Shown piece by piece: positions 49,247-60,993 of a stretch of 64,000 bases of DNA (position 1 is its first letter; each line of letters begins with the position of its first letter). This DNA comes from Silene latifolia (taxonomy: Eukaryota > Streptophyta > Magnoliopsida > Caryophyllales > Caryophyllaceae). The position numbers were made by a program, and so were the translations under genes. The stretch is from the NCBI RefSeq assembly GCF_048544455.1, contig NC_133538.1:42506969-42570968 (forward strand), written 5' to 3'. A model generated the notes under the pieces. The model saw only the letters and a list, made by a program, of their open reading frames with translations. It had not been told where the DNA came from and did no database searches.

Positions 49247-52200
49247 ACTAATCATAAGTATAAGTCTAAGTTGGCAAAGCCACCCTCCCTTCAATGCATT
49301 CCTAAAGTACTATTCTAGAATAAGAAAGTGAATAGCTTTTAAAATTTGAAGTTGAACAAGGCATCTCCGGCGCAGCTTAGCATTTGAAGTTGAGCTTTAC
49401 TTTAGAAGCCCCCCAACCTCCTTTCCTCTTTTATACAAGCTTGGAAGCATGCCTTACTTTATGAAAGGTGTCGATATCCTTCTTTTATATGATAATAGTT
49501 GACGAAGCCTAGTCCTTTAACAACACTTTCATGGAATCATTCCCTCTCATTAATGGATGGGCTCGATCGAGACCTTTTTAGTTAGATAGATAGGTGGGAA
49601 AGTTCCGAGATCATTCTTAATATTGGTAAATAACCCTTATTTATATTGATTGATATTGCTTACCCTGTCTAATGTACCTGGGAAGCTACCTCTACTGCAG
49701 CAGCTGCAACATTTCCAACTACAAAATAGCGATATAGAAAGACAAAGGGAAGAAAGGGGATGGATCCTACGAGTAGTATAGAGTAGTAGAGATGAAAAGA
49801 TCCCCTAATACTTAATATAATATAGAAACCCTAGTAAGACGATCAAATCAAGGATCGACCATAGATCGAGGATCTAATTCACATCAATGAAATCAAATAC
49901 TTGAATCAAAGACTTGGCCTCCTTCGACGCCATCTCCAACACCTTTAAGAATAGGGCAAAACCACCCCTTTTTATTTCTTTTTTATTTTAGTCGTTCCTC
50001 CCCTATAATAAGAAGGGAATTTTCTTTGAAACGAGCCTAGCAAACGAGCTCTTCCATAGACCCTACTAGGTGGGATGGAATGACTGGTTGTTGCTCTGTT
50101 TAGAGGAGGGTGTGAAATTCCTATTTACTCAATCAATAAGGCTATTACAGCTGATACATTCAAAGTACATGAAAAGGTGGACGATACATATAACTATATA
50201 AAAGAAAGGCTCTTCCAATCCCGTCGTATCCATCCGAGTGCTTCCAACGAGCCACCACACCGGTAATACTCCATCTTTCTTGTTCATCTTTATCGGCAAT
50301 GCCTTCTTCGTTCGCCCTATTATTAAAGGGTCTTGGTCAGTAAATGCTTTTACGCTCTAATTTATAGGTAGAGCATTCCTATGAGATGGACCATTTCCAT
50401 CAATGGATACTGCAGATACTGTAGCTGGCCTATGAGATGAATGATCAATCCCTATTTTCATCATCATACGTAACTGCTTGTCGGTCACCCCTAACTACTA
50501 GGGCCGATCACCAGGCTCTTCTTCTTCTGCCAACTAAGCATAAGCTTGTTTGTCAGACTCTCCTATTCCGGTTGATCTCAGTCTACGCCTTTGGCGTCGC
50601 CATTAGCTACGCTCTTAAAGAAGAAAACTAAAGAAGGAAGACCAAAAGCCCTGTCCTGGAACAATGTTTCGCCGCTAAGGATAGCTGTCCTCTTCCTGAA
50701 AAGAAAGAAGGGGAAGATAGTGACTTCATTAAGAAGAGGTCTAAGACCCAGCTTTGGGCTTTAGTTTCGTCATAACTTAGCTTTCTTGACTTCAATGACT
50801 AAGAAGAGGTCTTACCTCCTTAACATTAGATTCCCAGCCATTATCTTAGGATTGGCTTCGATCTTCTATCTTCTTGGTACCGGAGATGAGATTAAAGTCT
50901 TGCGCTCCGGATTGACGTTTGCGCGTGTGAGATTTAAGATAAAACTTTATCTTCTAAGGCCCTTCCTGAGGGCTACGATTGGACTTATCTTTTTTTAGAG
51001 TGTCAAATAATTTCGAACTACAAGAAAGGAAAGAGCAAACCATACCTTAGCATCGAAATCTCATTAAAGGACCAGTTATAGCCCACCTACCATCTCTCCT
51101 GAGCTCTGACATTGAAAAGAGTCAGTCCGTCTCTCCCTTCCCATTCCTCAGGTCTGAAAATAGATTTAGCATTTTAGCGTAGGTCCAGCGGAACTCGACT
51201 AAGAAGGAGAAGAGTAAGAAGTGTGCTCCAACCGCGGACAGTTAGGATCGTGGAAATGCCTTCTTACCGCAAGGATGTCTCCTGCTTCATGCGCCAACCG
51301 GCAGAGGAAGGCAAACCCCTCATCATTATTATTATTGGTCGAGTATTCCATCCCTCACAGAGGGGCTCGTTCCTCTCTTTATGTCGCGTAAACACCTTCG
51401 GTTTCATGGTAATCGCTCTCAGCTAAGGATTGAAGGCATCTCATTCCACGACTAGCATTCTAGCCAGTTTATCCCATACTTAACCCTATGAAATTTCATA
51501 CATATGCCTGTTTATGAGGCCTATGCCACGTACCTGGACACATCACATTAGCCCAAACACCTAAACAGCTTAAATGAGGGTTATGCCTCGCTTATAAAAG
51601 CAATGTTGGGTCGAAACTAATGACGTACGCAGCAAGCAATAGGAGTAGCCAGCCCCATCCGGTAAAGGAGGGGCAAAGCCAAAACCATTCCACGCGACCA
51701 AGCCGTATCACAAGCCCCGACGTATCCTCAACCGTATGCAGGAATATCTGTCCGCAGTTGCATGAAGGGAGTCCTCAGACTAGTCATTCCTTTCGTTCAT
51801 ACGTTCATTTCGTACCAATTCGTCCTTGAGGAAGCATACTAAACTTGATTGGGCAATCCCTCCATGAGAGAGGGAATCTACTTTTATAAGGCTTGTTCAT
51901 GTCTCACTCAGTGTGATCTTTCAGAAGGCAGCATTATCCTTCTTGTTCTGACCTTGATGATTCACCACTTCATCATGGTTCTTTTCTCTCTCTCTCTGAC
52001 CTCCTGTTCCCATGATTCTGGCCAGCATCAGAAGAATGCAGTATTCCAATCCTTTCTATCTCAGTCTTTGGGACGCTCTTAATGTGATCTGGCTCCTGAC
52101 CAGTAAGTGCCCATATCATCTTAATGTGGCTTTCAGTTTCAAATGCATGCACTGGGTAGATCATTCTTCTTCTATCAGAGGCATTCCAATAGGCTTAGGT

Positions 52201-54683
52201 TCCATAATTATCTCCTTCTTCAAATAAGGAAGTACATCCTCATAAAATATAGGATCCCTGGATACAAACTTTTTCTTTGTATTCACCTCTTCAAGCTTAT
52301 ACCCTTTCTGTTTCGTTCACTTGGATAGATATCCCGATAAAATACATGGAATTCCTCTTACCTGCCCGACCTACCTTTTTGCTCCTGTATTTTCTTATTT
52401 ATACTTTATTTTATTTAATATTGAATAACTGTAAGATAAGTTAATATAAACATAAAATACTTAAAATATTATCTCTTTCTTTTCTTTATACATATTATAA
52501 TATCTAAATTCTCTAATTAACTTCTTTTTCTTTAAATTCTTATTTTGAATAAGTTTATAGTGTTACGTGTCTATAGTAAGCGAGTGAAAGGTATGAAACG
52601 AGCAGGCTATTTGCGAGTGTAGTATTCGAAATGAGTTGGTTGTTTGCGGAAAGATTTATATGTCTAAAGGGCACGAATATACGGGGGGGGGGGGGGCCTT
52701 TCTTAAAGTAGACTTCATCCCTTTTCTAAGATAAAATGATTGATGTCCTAAATGCCTTAACCTTTATTAGGTTTCTTTTTTTAATCTCTTTTTCCTGTTG
52801 TCAGGAGCTTTACTAATTGGAATACAACTGCAGCATCCCCTTCGGGGTCCTATCCCGTACCACCTGTCCCAGTATAGAATAAAGGTACCCGCTTTCCCGG
52901 CTCAGGATCAAAAGACAAGTCTACACCCCGAGAAGGACAAGAGCATTAAGAAGGAAAAGGATATTAATGCCCTGGCTTGGCTACTCATTGATTACTTCTC
53001 TTTCCAACAGATACTCCCAACCTCAAAGGCTAAGCATGGGGAAGCACTCTTTTTCTTTTTCACGAAACTAATTTCCGGACAGGACAGGTAAACCTGCTAC
53101 TGATGACAGGGCGGGTAAACCCGCTACTGATACTGACAAAGATTCCGCTGCTTCAGCCCAAGAAGCCCAAGAAAGCCAAGACATTGGTCCAGCCTTACTA
53201 AACTAAAAGGCGGTTTCCTTAGCCTCATGATCACCCGCCAGTTCCTTGCATTCTTGCTTAATCATATTCAAAACATTGGTCAAACTGAGAATAAATTTAA
53301 GGATGAGCTCACTCAACCCCTTCTTTTAATGGTAAGGGAATCAATTCCATCTTGTGCGAGCCAAACCAGCTCTTTTTTCTGAGAGGACGGCTGCTAACGT
53401 ACTCGCCCCTTATTCTAAGAAAGCTCCCAACCTGCTCGTTTAGTATACTCCACTCGCTCCTCTCGTTCCAGCATTCTTATTAAACCCCGTGGGAACCACT
53501 CCACTCTGAAACTCTTCGCATGCTAGCATGCTCGCTTCGCCCCTTATATTAGAAAGTTGCCTCACTCGCTCATTTGAACAGGAGTCTGACCTCTTTCCCA
53601 GGAGTCTTGCCTCTTTCCTTGGAAGGAAAGGGAAGAAAAGGGTTCAAGCCGGGGTACTCTGCCCAACATCTTGCTCGTTCCATCGACCACTTCTCTTTCC
53701 TCGACTCTGTTTTCATCAACATCCGCTCCATTGGCCGCATCTGCTGGATTGGCTTATGTTTCATTTCTTGGTTGAGCTGCCGCTTGCTTTTCAAACGCCT
53801 CTGAATGCGCCCTCCCTTCTTAACAACCTGCTCGCCTGCCCTCTTTTAAGGCGAATGGGACTTCACTCGCTTGATTCATTCTGCCCGCTAACACACTAAC
53901 TCCGTCCCCAGTTTCTTTTTAGGAAGAAGAAACCACATTATATAGGGTTAAAGGATCCCGCGCTAACAGGGATAGTGCACTGGCAAAGAAGCTAGGTAAA
54001 CAAGGTTTGGACAGAAGTTTCCTTTCCATCAACAAGAACTCCATCCTCATCTGCCACGTCTGCTACTGAAATGCGCCCTGTCTTTCTTTCTCGAGCCAAG
54101 GGAGCTCGTGCCGTGTGCTTCGCTCCAGGGCTTCACTCGTCAACACAGTCGCTGCATCAAGAAGATCTTGTACCCTGTGGTGTGGAACCTGTGCTTTCAC
54201 TATCTGCTAATGCTAAAGCTTCGGCTGCTTCTTGAACGGGTCGAGTTGGACGTCCCTCAGGTCATCCCTCGTATTCTTCCTCTTCGAGCTATAAATAGCC
54301 TCGGTGAATGCCGCCCTATCTTTCTTTCGGGATGGATGGTCCTGCCTTCTCTCAGGGAATGCCTTCTCAGCCTCCTGCCCCGTTCCTGCCTTTCGTCCTG
54401 CTTCAGCTCCGGCTTCTTGAACTGCTGCTTGCTTTTCAAAAGGAATAGCATTGGCTTTAACATGAACTTCAACCGAAAAGTAAAATAAAAGAAATCTTTA
54501 TTCAAACCTGCCTTACTAAATAAAGAATTAAATTCCTTTGACTAAATATGATAGGGTTTCCCTAATATGCCAATTCCGTGACTAAGGGTCATTTCGTTAG
54601 ATGCCTTCTTTATTAACTTCTTAATTAACTCAATAATGCATATTTTACCCAATCTCTCTTTTATCCATCTAAGACATCTGTTC
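49247..54683. other. mitochondrial-like spacer
   Basis: No recognised gene. It contains a run of 14 G (52,683-52,696), an AT-rich island at 52,390-52,560, and phrases such as GCTTGCTTTTCAAA repeated near 53,785 and 54,428. Frames of 60-126 codons occur with no known domains. Confidence 0.4.
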
Positions 54684-55082
54684 GACATCGAAGCGACCTT
54701 CAGAGAGGCCCATCATGGGGCGACTCAGCCTACCCGTCCGCAATAGCAGACCTTTGGGCTCGACACCTACTAAAAAGAATGTGAAGTCAAAAAGAGTTTG
54801 ATAAGTAAAAAAATTAAGAAAGAAAATTTTCTTATTATTATTTAAGTCAATAAATGAGAAAAGCAATTTATTTTTTATTAACTTACGACATTAAGGTAAT
54901 TTAGTTGTTAAGCATATAGCGAGGGACATGGACAAGAATTTCTTTTATTTTTAATCTTTATTTAAATAAAAGCTGGAAGTTTAGTTAATTGAATCTATAT
55001 TACTAACCTTTTTATTTACATAAAAAAATGAATTTACTTTCTCTTATCTAAGATCAGACTTCTTTGCCCAATATGGAATTGT
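54684..55082 (+). repeat. dispersed repeat, copy 2
   Basis: Same ordered blocks as 41,300-41,630. The middle is longer here by about 70 bp of AT-rich sequence. A shorter related stretch (GCGAGTGAAAGG, then ATGAAACGAGC) occurs near 52,582. Confidence 0.75.
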
Positions 55083-55335
55083 CTTCAGCTCTACTTCTTT
55101 TATTCGTTGCCTTTTGAATGTGCCCTGTCTTGCTTTGGAACATATGCTTCTTCCCCTGCCTCCGCCTTTGCTTATTCTTCTCATTCTCCTGCTCTTGCTC
55201 ATGCTGGTTGAATAGATGCTTGCTTGTCTGGTGCTCTTGATTTCGAGGGAAGTGAAAAAAGTTGCCAAAAGCCGGTCTTTTTCGACCAAAAGCCGTTTGC
55301 CTTAATAAACGGAAATCGAAGGTGTGACTTTTCCT

Positions 55336-55790
55336 AAAACCCGCGATTTTCGCTTGTGATCTGATTTTCACTAAGAAATTAAAAAAAGGATTTGAACTTT
55401 TTCATTTTCTCGAGGATTTTCTTATAAATGATTTTTGACTTGTGAAATGGATTTTTCAAATTCAAAAGTTAGTAAAACACGGGGATTTTTGTTACTAAGC
55501 CGCTTTTACTACTAAATCGGCCAAATCAGATGTCAGGTTTTAAAGAAACCGGTGTTTTTGGTTAATAATGACTTTTTACTAGTGAAATTGAAAAAAGAAA
55601 GTCTTTTTTTGAATAACTCGGGGTTTTTTGTTACTAACCTATTTTCACTAATAAAAAATAAAAATAAGATATTTTTTAAACAAACCCGCTATTTTTCGTC
55701 ATTCGACGATTTCAGTAAAGAAATGGGATTTTCAAGTGCCATGTTTCAAAGAATGCGGTGTTTTGATGTTTCAATTGACCAAATATAGGC
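55336..55790 (+). repeat. degenerate tandem repeat, period about 70 bp, seven units
   Basis: A loose unit, AAACCCGGGGTTTTTGTTACTA, then CC, ATTTTCACTA and AATGAAATGAAAAAAGGATTTT, recurs with its CGG/CCG core at about 55,340, 55,410, 55,480, 55,550, 55,619, 55,687 and 55,755. Spacing is 68-70 bp. Units differ by many substitutions but hold phase. A further pair lies at 56,390 and 56,460. Confidence 0.75.
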
Positions 55791-58700
55791 ATAAAAGGCA
55801 AGGAATTGAAGGGCATGCCCCTGCCTGGCGGGCGAAACAAGTGAACTCGTCTCCTCTTCACTAACGTTTGAGCGCCAACTTCTGTCTCTTCCCCGGTACG
55901 CTTCTCGTGGCAAGTTGGACAAGAAGCCAAGGAAAGAGACATGCGTGGCTGGCAGAGAAAGTTATGTTATGATTATTTGGGCACTAGTAGTCTTTGTAGA
56001 AGCTCTTTCGATAGCACTCCAATGGTGAGAACATACCTGTGTAGTCACCATTCGATGTAAGAAGGCTTAGGCCATAGGCCCCGTAAACAGGCTTTTTCAA
56101 CGAAGTTTATTCCACTGTTGCATCACCAGCTGGATCTTCTTCATGAACAGCTGCACTAGCGACCTGTTTCAACCAATGTCAGAGATTTCAAACTAATTTT
56201 TCAAAAAAGCAAGAAATTCGATCGGTGAGATTTCATGTGAAAAAGTTGCTCCAAACCCGTAAAATTTGGTGTCTTTCACATGGAGGAGAGATTTCGTTCC
56301 TATCATCAAAAGCTCGGCGAAAAAGATGACTTCGTATATTACGCTAATAGTTGCAAAACGTGCTATTTTAGCATTCATAGCCAAAAACACCGGGTTTATT
56401 AAAAAATTTTAATTTGAAATCTAATTTTATTAAAGAAAATCAGGTTATGTCCCAAAATCACGGGTTTATTAAAAAATTTCGTGGGAAATTAAATTAATTT
56501 TATTTTATGCTTTTTCTGTAAAATTGGTTTAAAAGAAGACTAATTGGGTGAAAGAGTTCCACGTTTTCGAGGCTCATCCTACGTGAATGAAAATGCGTAG
56601 CTAGGGCCTAGCATTAGAGTTAGGGATTTCATGGAAAATCTGTCATCAAGCAGCTCGTTCACCAGACATATTGAAGGAAGGTGCCAAAGAATCTGAAACA
56701 TTTTATGTCTTTGGAAAGATTTCATGTGTTATCTATGCGGAGATGTTTCGTCGTGATCGCTCTCAAGTTTCAAGAAGGCGAAGAATCGCACTTAACTTGT
56801 TTCGCGTACCCCTTATCTAAAATAAAAGGGGCAGAAAGGTTTTCCGGCCTTAAATAGTATGAATAGCGTGAATGGTGTCATTTTTAACCATCTAAAACTT
56901 CTCCAAGACTTTATACATCAAATTGGTAATCGTTCTCAGTGGCATTTTCTTTCTGGAAAAGTCTGGAGTTGGCATCTCTGTAATGGTCTGGTACACGAAG
57001 CATCATTTTAACGCTCTTGGTACAAAACTTGCTCGTAGGGAACTCCCTTATTCTACAAGCATTCCTATATAAGTTATGTGGAGGGGATTTACCTTGTAAT
57101 CCCTTCTTATGCGAGGGTTAATCCTGCTACCTCTCTTACCAGAACGGGAGTACGTCCGCCATATCCTATCCTTATTATTGAACGGAATTCTACCGCGTAA
57201 TTCCCTTTTATGTGGGCTTCGCGCCTCTTTCCACTGTTGAATTGCTAGCTCGAATGGTCAGGTGTGCCCTACTAATAGGAAGGGCAAGTGCTATATCCTT
57301 ACCAAAACAAGAAGATTTCACGCGCAAACTAGAGGAATGCGCCTATACTATCTTCGAATACGTCTACATGCAGCAGCCCAATCACTATTGGGTTATTGCT
57401 CGCTAGCTGCCTATATCTTATGCATAATTCCTTCCCAAATAAAAGAAGGGGCGTCCTTCTACTAAGGTATGCCCACTTGCCCAAATACACCCACATGCTA
57501 GAATATTTTATCCCGATTCCATCCGAAAACCATAGGAAAATTCCCTCTTTTCACATGCAAACTGAAGGAATATGCCGTGTGCAAGCTGAGTTCTCAATCC
57601 ATAAATAAGGGGTTAAACCCTGGAATATTCTACATGCAAAAGATAGGGTATTTCGCACGCCAATTCCTCAAATATTTCCACTCACGGACATGCATTCCTA
57701 TGGCTATTTCATACGGATCATCCGTCCTTGAGCAAGCAGGAAACGTATTTAGCTCGAGAAAGCTAGCCTCTACACGAAATCTGCAGTCTCCTTTTATAGG
57801 TATGTCGCTTCTATATAAGAAAAAGACTCAATCTATTCTAATAGGGTCGTATCCCTTGAAGAGGTATGTTCACTTCCCGGCGTAAAACCTTGGAAAAGAC
57901 TCTTTGAGAGATTCCTAGGTCTAGGATTGGTGTTCATGGTTTCATGACAAATCCGTCCTCAAGTATCTCGTTCTCCAGATAGCGCGAAAGCAGCTTGTGC
58001 CGATCCTGCTAACAAATTACGCGTTGGGAGATCTCAGATATCTAAAGCCCTATAAAGGAAGGGTGGAAGTTGCGCTCCTTCTTAACATGGTTTATCTAAC
58101 ACGTCAACCTATGTCTGCACATGGGCAATAAGAGAGGGCTTACTAATATAACGCTAGTATGGAATGATAAGGCGTTTACAGGTGTGAAACAAGTGAAGGA
58201 GGAGGAGGACGAGGCTCCTTTGACTTTGATGAATCCGCTGCTGCATCTGGAATAAAGAAAGGAACGTGGGGCAAAAGAAAGCGTATTTAAACAAAAATCA
58301 TAAGCTGTAGAGCCTTAGTATTGGTGATCATACATAAAAGAAAGAAAGCTTTCTGCAAGAGGTTGTATATACTTTGGATGCATATTCAGCCGTAGATACG
58401 GAGTTTGGAACTCACTCTAGGGAAAAACAAGAGGCCCGTTACCCCACTTGTATTATATATTTTAACTCTTATGTTGTGTGGTAAAGCAAAGCATTTGTTC
58501 GCACATGCCCTCGAGTCGTGTGCACCCTATCTCTTATAGTCTTACTTACTACTAATTACTGAGAAGGATCTATCGCCGCTTTCTTATTAGCAGCATCAAG
58601 GCGCGCCAAAAGCTAATATATATATACGTGAGTCTTCTTCTGTACTACTATCTCCCGTACCTTATAAGACTTTATCTTTAACTTTAGAAAGAAGCTTTAG

Positions 58701-60869
58701 CGTTAAAAACCAGATGTTGAAGTAGGTTAAACCAAGTTAGTTACACTCTTAACAAATAGAATACCCTACCCCCTTTCGAGGTCGGCCTTAATCCCTGTTG
58801 TATCTCCGAAAAGACTCAATATCTCGGGTTATGTCATCAGCATAGTCCTCTCCTACACCGTAAGCTTATAAGAAGCATCCATCACGTAGGTTCCAGGAAA
58901 GACTGCAGCATGTTGCCCATATCTTGCAATTGGTGATTTTCTATACCCTTTTTAGTATTAGTAGTAGTCTTAGTTTGCCTTTGGCCGCTCTAGAGTTGCT
59001 TGTTGCCCAGGGTGCTCCCAGTTGTTATGACTCATATGACTGACTTATATAGTTAACGTACTTACATTATAAGAAAACACAGAGAGTATATAGAAGTCCC
59101 AGTAGAAGCCCGTCCCCGATCCCTATAAAAAAACAAAGACGCAGTTGATGGTGAAGCAGTCGAAGACTGTGCCTTAGTAGTGCTTGTGGAATAATATCCT
59201 TGTGTTATTCCTGCTTATATTAGAACAGGATGCCTTACTTAGTAGCGGTGGTAGCAAACAACCCTATAAGAGAACTATAATAGAAAAGGCATATATATAG
59301 ATGTGGAGGGTAGTCCCGGGCCAGTTGAAACCGAAGCTGGTGGAAAGTAGATTCTTTCTTATTATATACGACATTTAAAGTCTAGTTTTTGGGAAAATAA
59401 TAGGGCCAGTCAGTAACTGGCAAAGAGCTTATGATGACACGCCTGTTTACTTGGGCGATATAGGAGATCAACAAGAATCCTAGTGAAATAGAGTAAGGAA
59501 GTAGGGCGATGACCTTATCTTTGTTGCAATTCAAATATGAAATGGTGGAACAGGAAGATGCCTCTCATTTATCTTTGTTTCTTTATTTCATTACTTTCAG
59601 ATTTATAATAATTTTATTCTCCTGTATTTTAAATTTAAAAAATTTCTTTAATACATATTATATAATAACTTATAAAAGAATTTCTTTAATTTTCTTTTAA
59701 TTTTATTATAAAAAAAGAGGAATGAAGCCCCGTATGTTATGCCGTATCCCTGCCCATTACTGCCTTTAAAAGTCTGGAGAACACACCCTGCTGAGGGACC
59801 TAATGAGGCATGGGTTTCACGCCCTTTCTTTCCTTACGCAAGCAGGCTTCTCTTGCCCAAACACTAGCGCTTCTTCCCTCGCCAAAGCAAGTTAACTTGT
59901 CCAATTATTCCACGTCAGTTAACATAACTACAAAGGAAATGATAGGATATAGGCGCTTCACTAGCTAGCGTAGAAGGATGGCTCCACGCCTTCCCTTGTC
60001 ATATATGAACAAAGCTATGCTTCAATCAGTGAAATTCCACTCGATTGGTCCTTTCTTCCTAACGAAAGCGGGAAAACATGTCCTTCGAAGGGCTCGGGCT
60101 CGTGAAACCTCAAACGCCAATCCTAGGCCTCAAGATCGCCTTAGGCTTCGCCCCTCGCTACGGCTTAGCCCGTGCTACGCTCTCTCCAAACGCTACCTTG
60201 CTATGGATATGCCCTCGATACGGCTTGCCTTAACAATTCATTACATATATTTAAGGCAGATTAGGCGGTTGAATGGTATGTTTGCTTGGTGGTCAAGTGA
60301 CTATACGCTATCGTTTTACGCTAGCTAGTGAATGGGACCGGCTTCCCCTGACTTCGGGCAAGACCACTCCTTCGGGCCTCTCTTTGAATGACTAGGATTA
60401 GATTATAGGAATGTACTATAGAACTATAGATCAGAATGGATTGAAGTGCCGGTCTCTGCCTCTGGCATATGGACAAGGGAATTCCTCCCCTTATATGAAT
60501 ATGATAGGATGAAAGGAAGAGGTTCCTTTGAGTTTGGGTCCTTTGTTACATGTTACAAGGCTGTAAGATGAGAAGGTGCTCGAGTGAGGTTGACTTTGAC
60601 TGAGTAATAGGAAAGCTGATTCGTTAGAATGCGAGAGGATTTGAAAGACCTTTCTCGTTAGAATCCAAGAGGAGCAAAGCACATATCATAGATGAGGTGG
60701 AACGCCCAAACTTCCTTCAGAAAGCAGAATGAGCCCTTGTACTTTGTACTTTAAAAGAAAAGCTGGGTTACATGTTTTAATCTGTCTGATGGACTGTATT
60801 GTATTGAACTCCTGTAATTGTAATATGGTTTGACGCCTGGGCACACAGGATATGAAACGACTGTGTTGA
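55791..60869. other. mitochondrial-like spacer with degenerate repeats
   Basis: No recognised gene. Two repeat units related to the 70-bp array lie at 56,385-56,500. A 43-bp phrase at 56,626-56,668 (TTTCATGGAAAATCTGTC onward) recurs with changes at 57,939-57,980. Frames such as 57,577-57,885 and 59,978-60,328 (116 codons, basic) have no known domains. Confidence 0.4.
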
Positions 60870-60993
60870 CGAGCACAAGACATAAAGCAAGGCTTGTCAT
60901 ATGTCATACAAGGATGTAGACAAAAGGGATTACGCTGAAACCCTTGCCCCTGTGGCAAAGATGACCACTGCGAGAGCTTTGCTAGCTATTGCT
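60870..60993 (+). pseudogene. Ty1/copia reverse transcriptase fragment
   Basis: Reads KARLV, a short frameshifted stretch, then RDYAETLAPVAKMTTARALL and AIA, which corresponds to the first RT block of copia elements (the YxETFAPVAKMTTVR motif). Only about 40 codons are present. The frame then continues without a break into the gypsy antisense gene, so the two are joined at about 60,993. Copia RT scraps are common in plant mitochondrial and nuclear DNA. Confidence 0.75.

Noticed and set aside
53528-54488. Overlapping 74-126 codon frames on both strands
   Set aside because: Low-complexity, Leu/Ser/Arg-rich translations with overlapping frames on both strands indicate chance reading of repetitive spacer.
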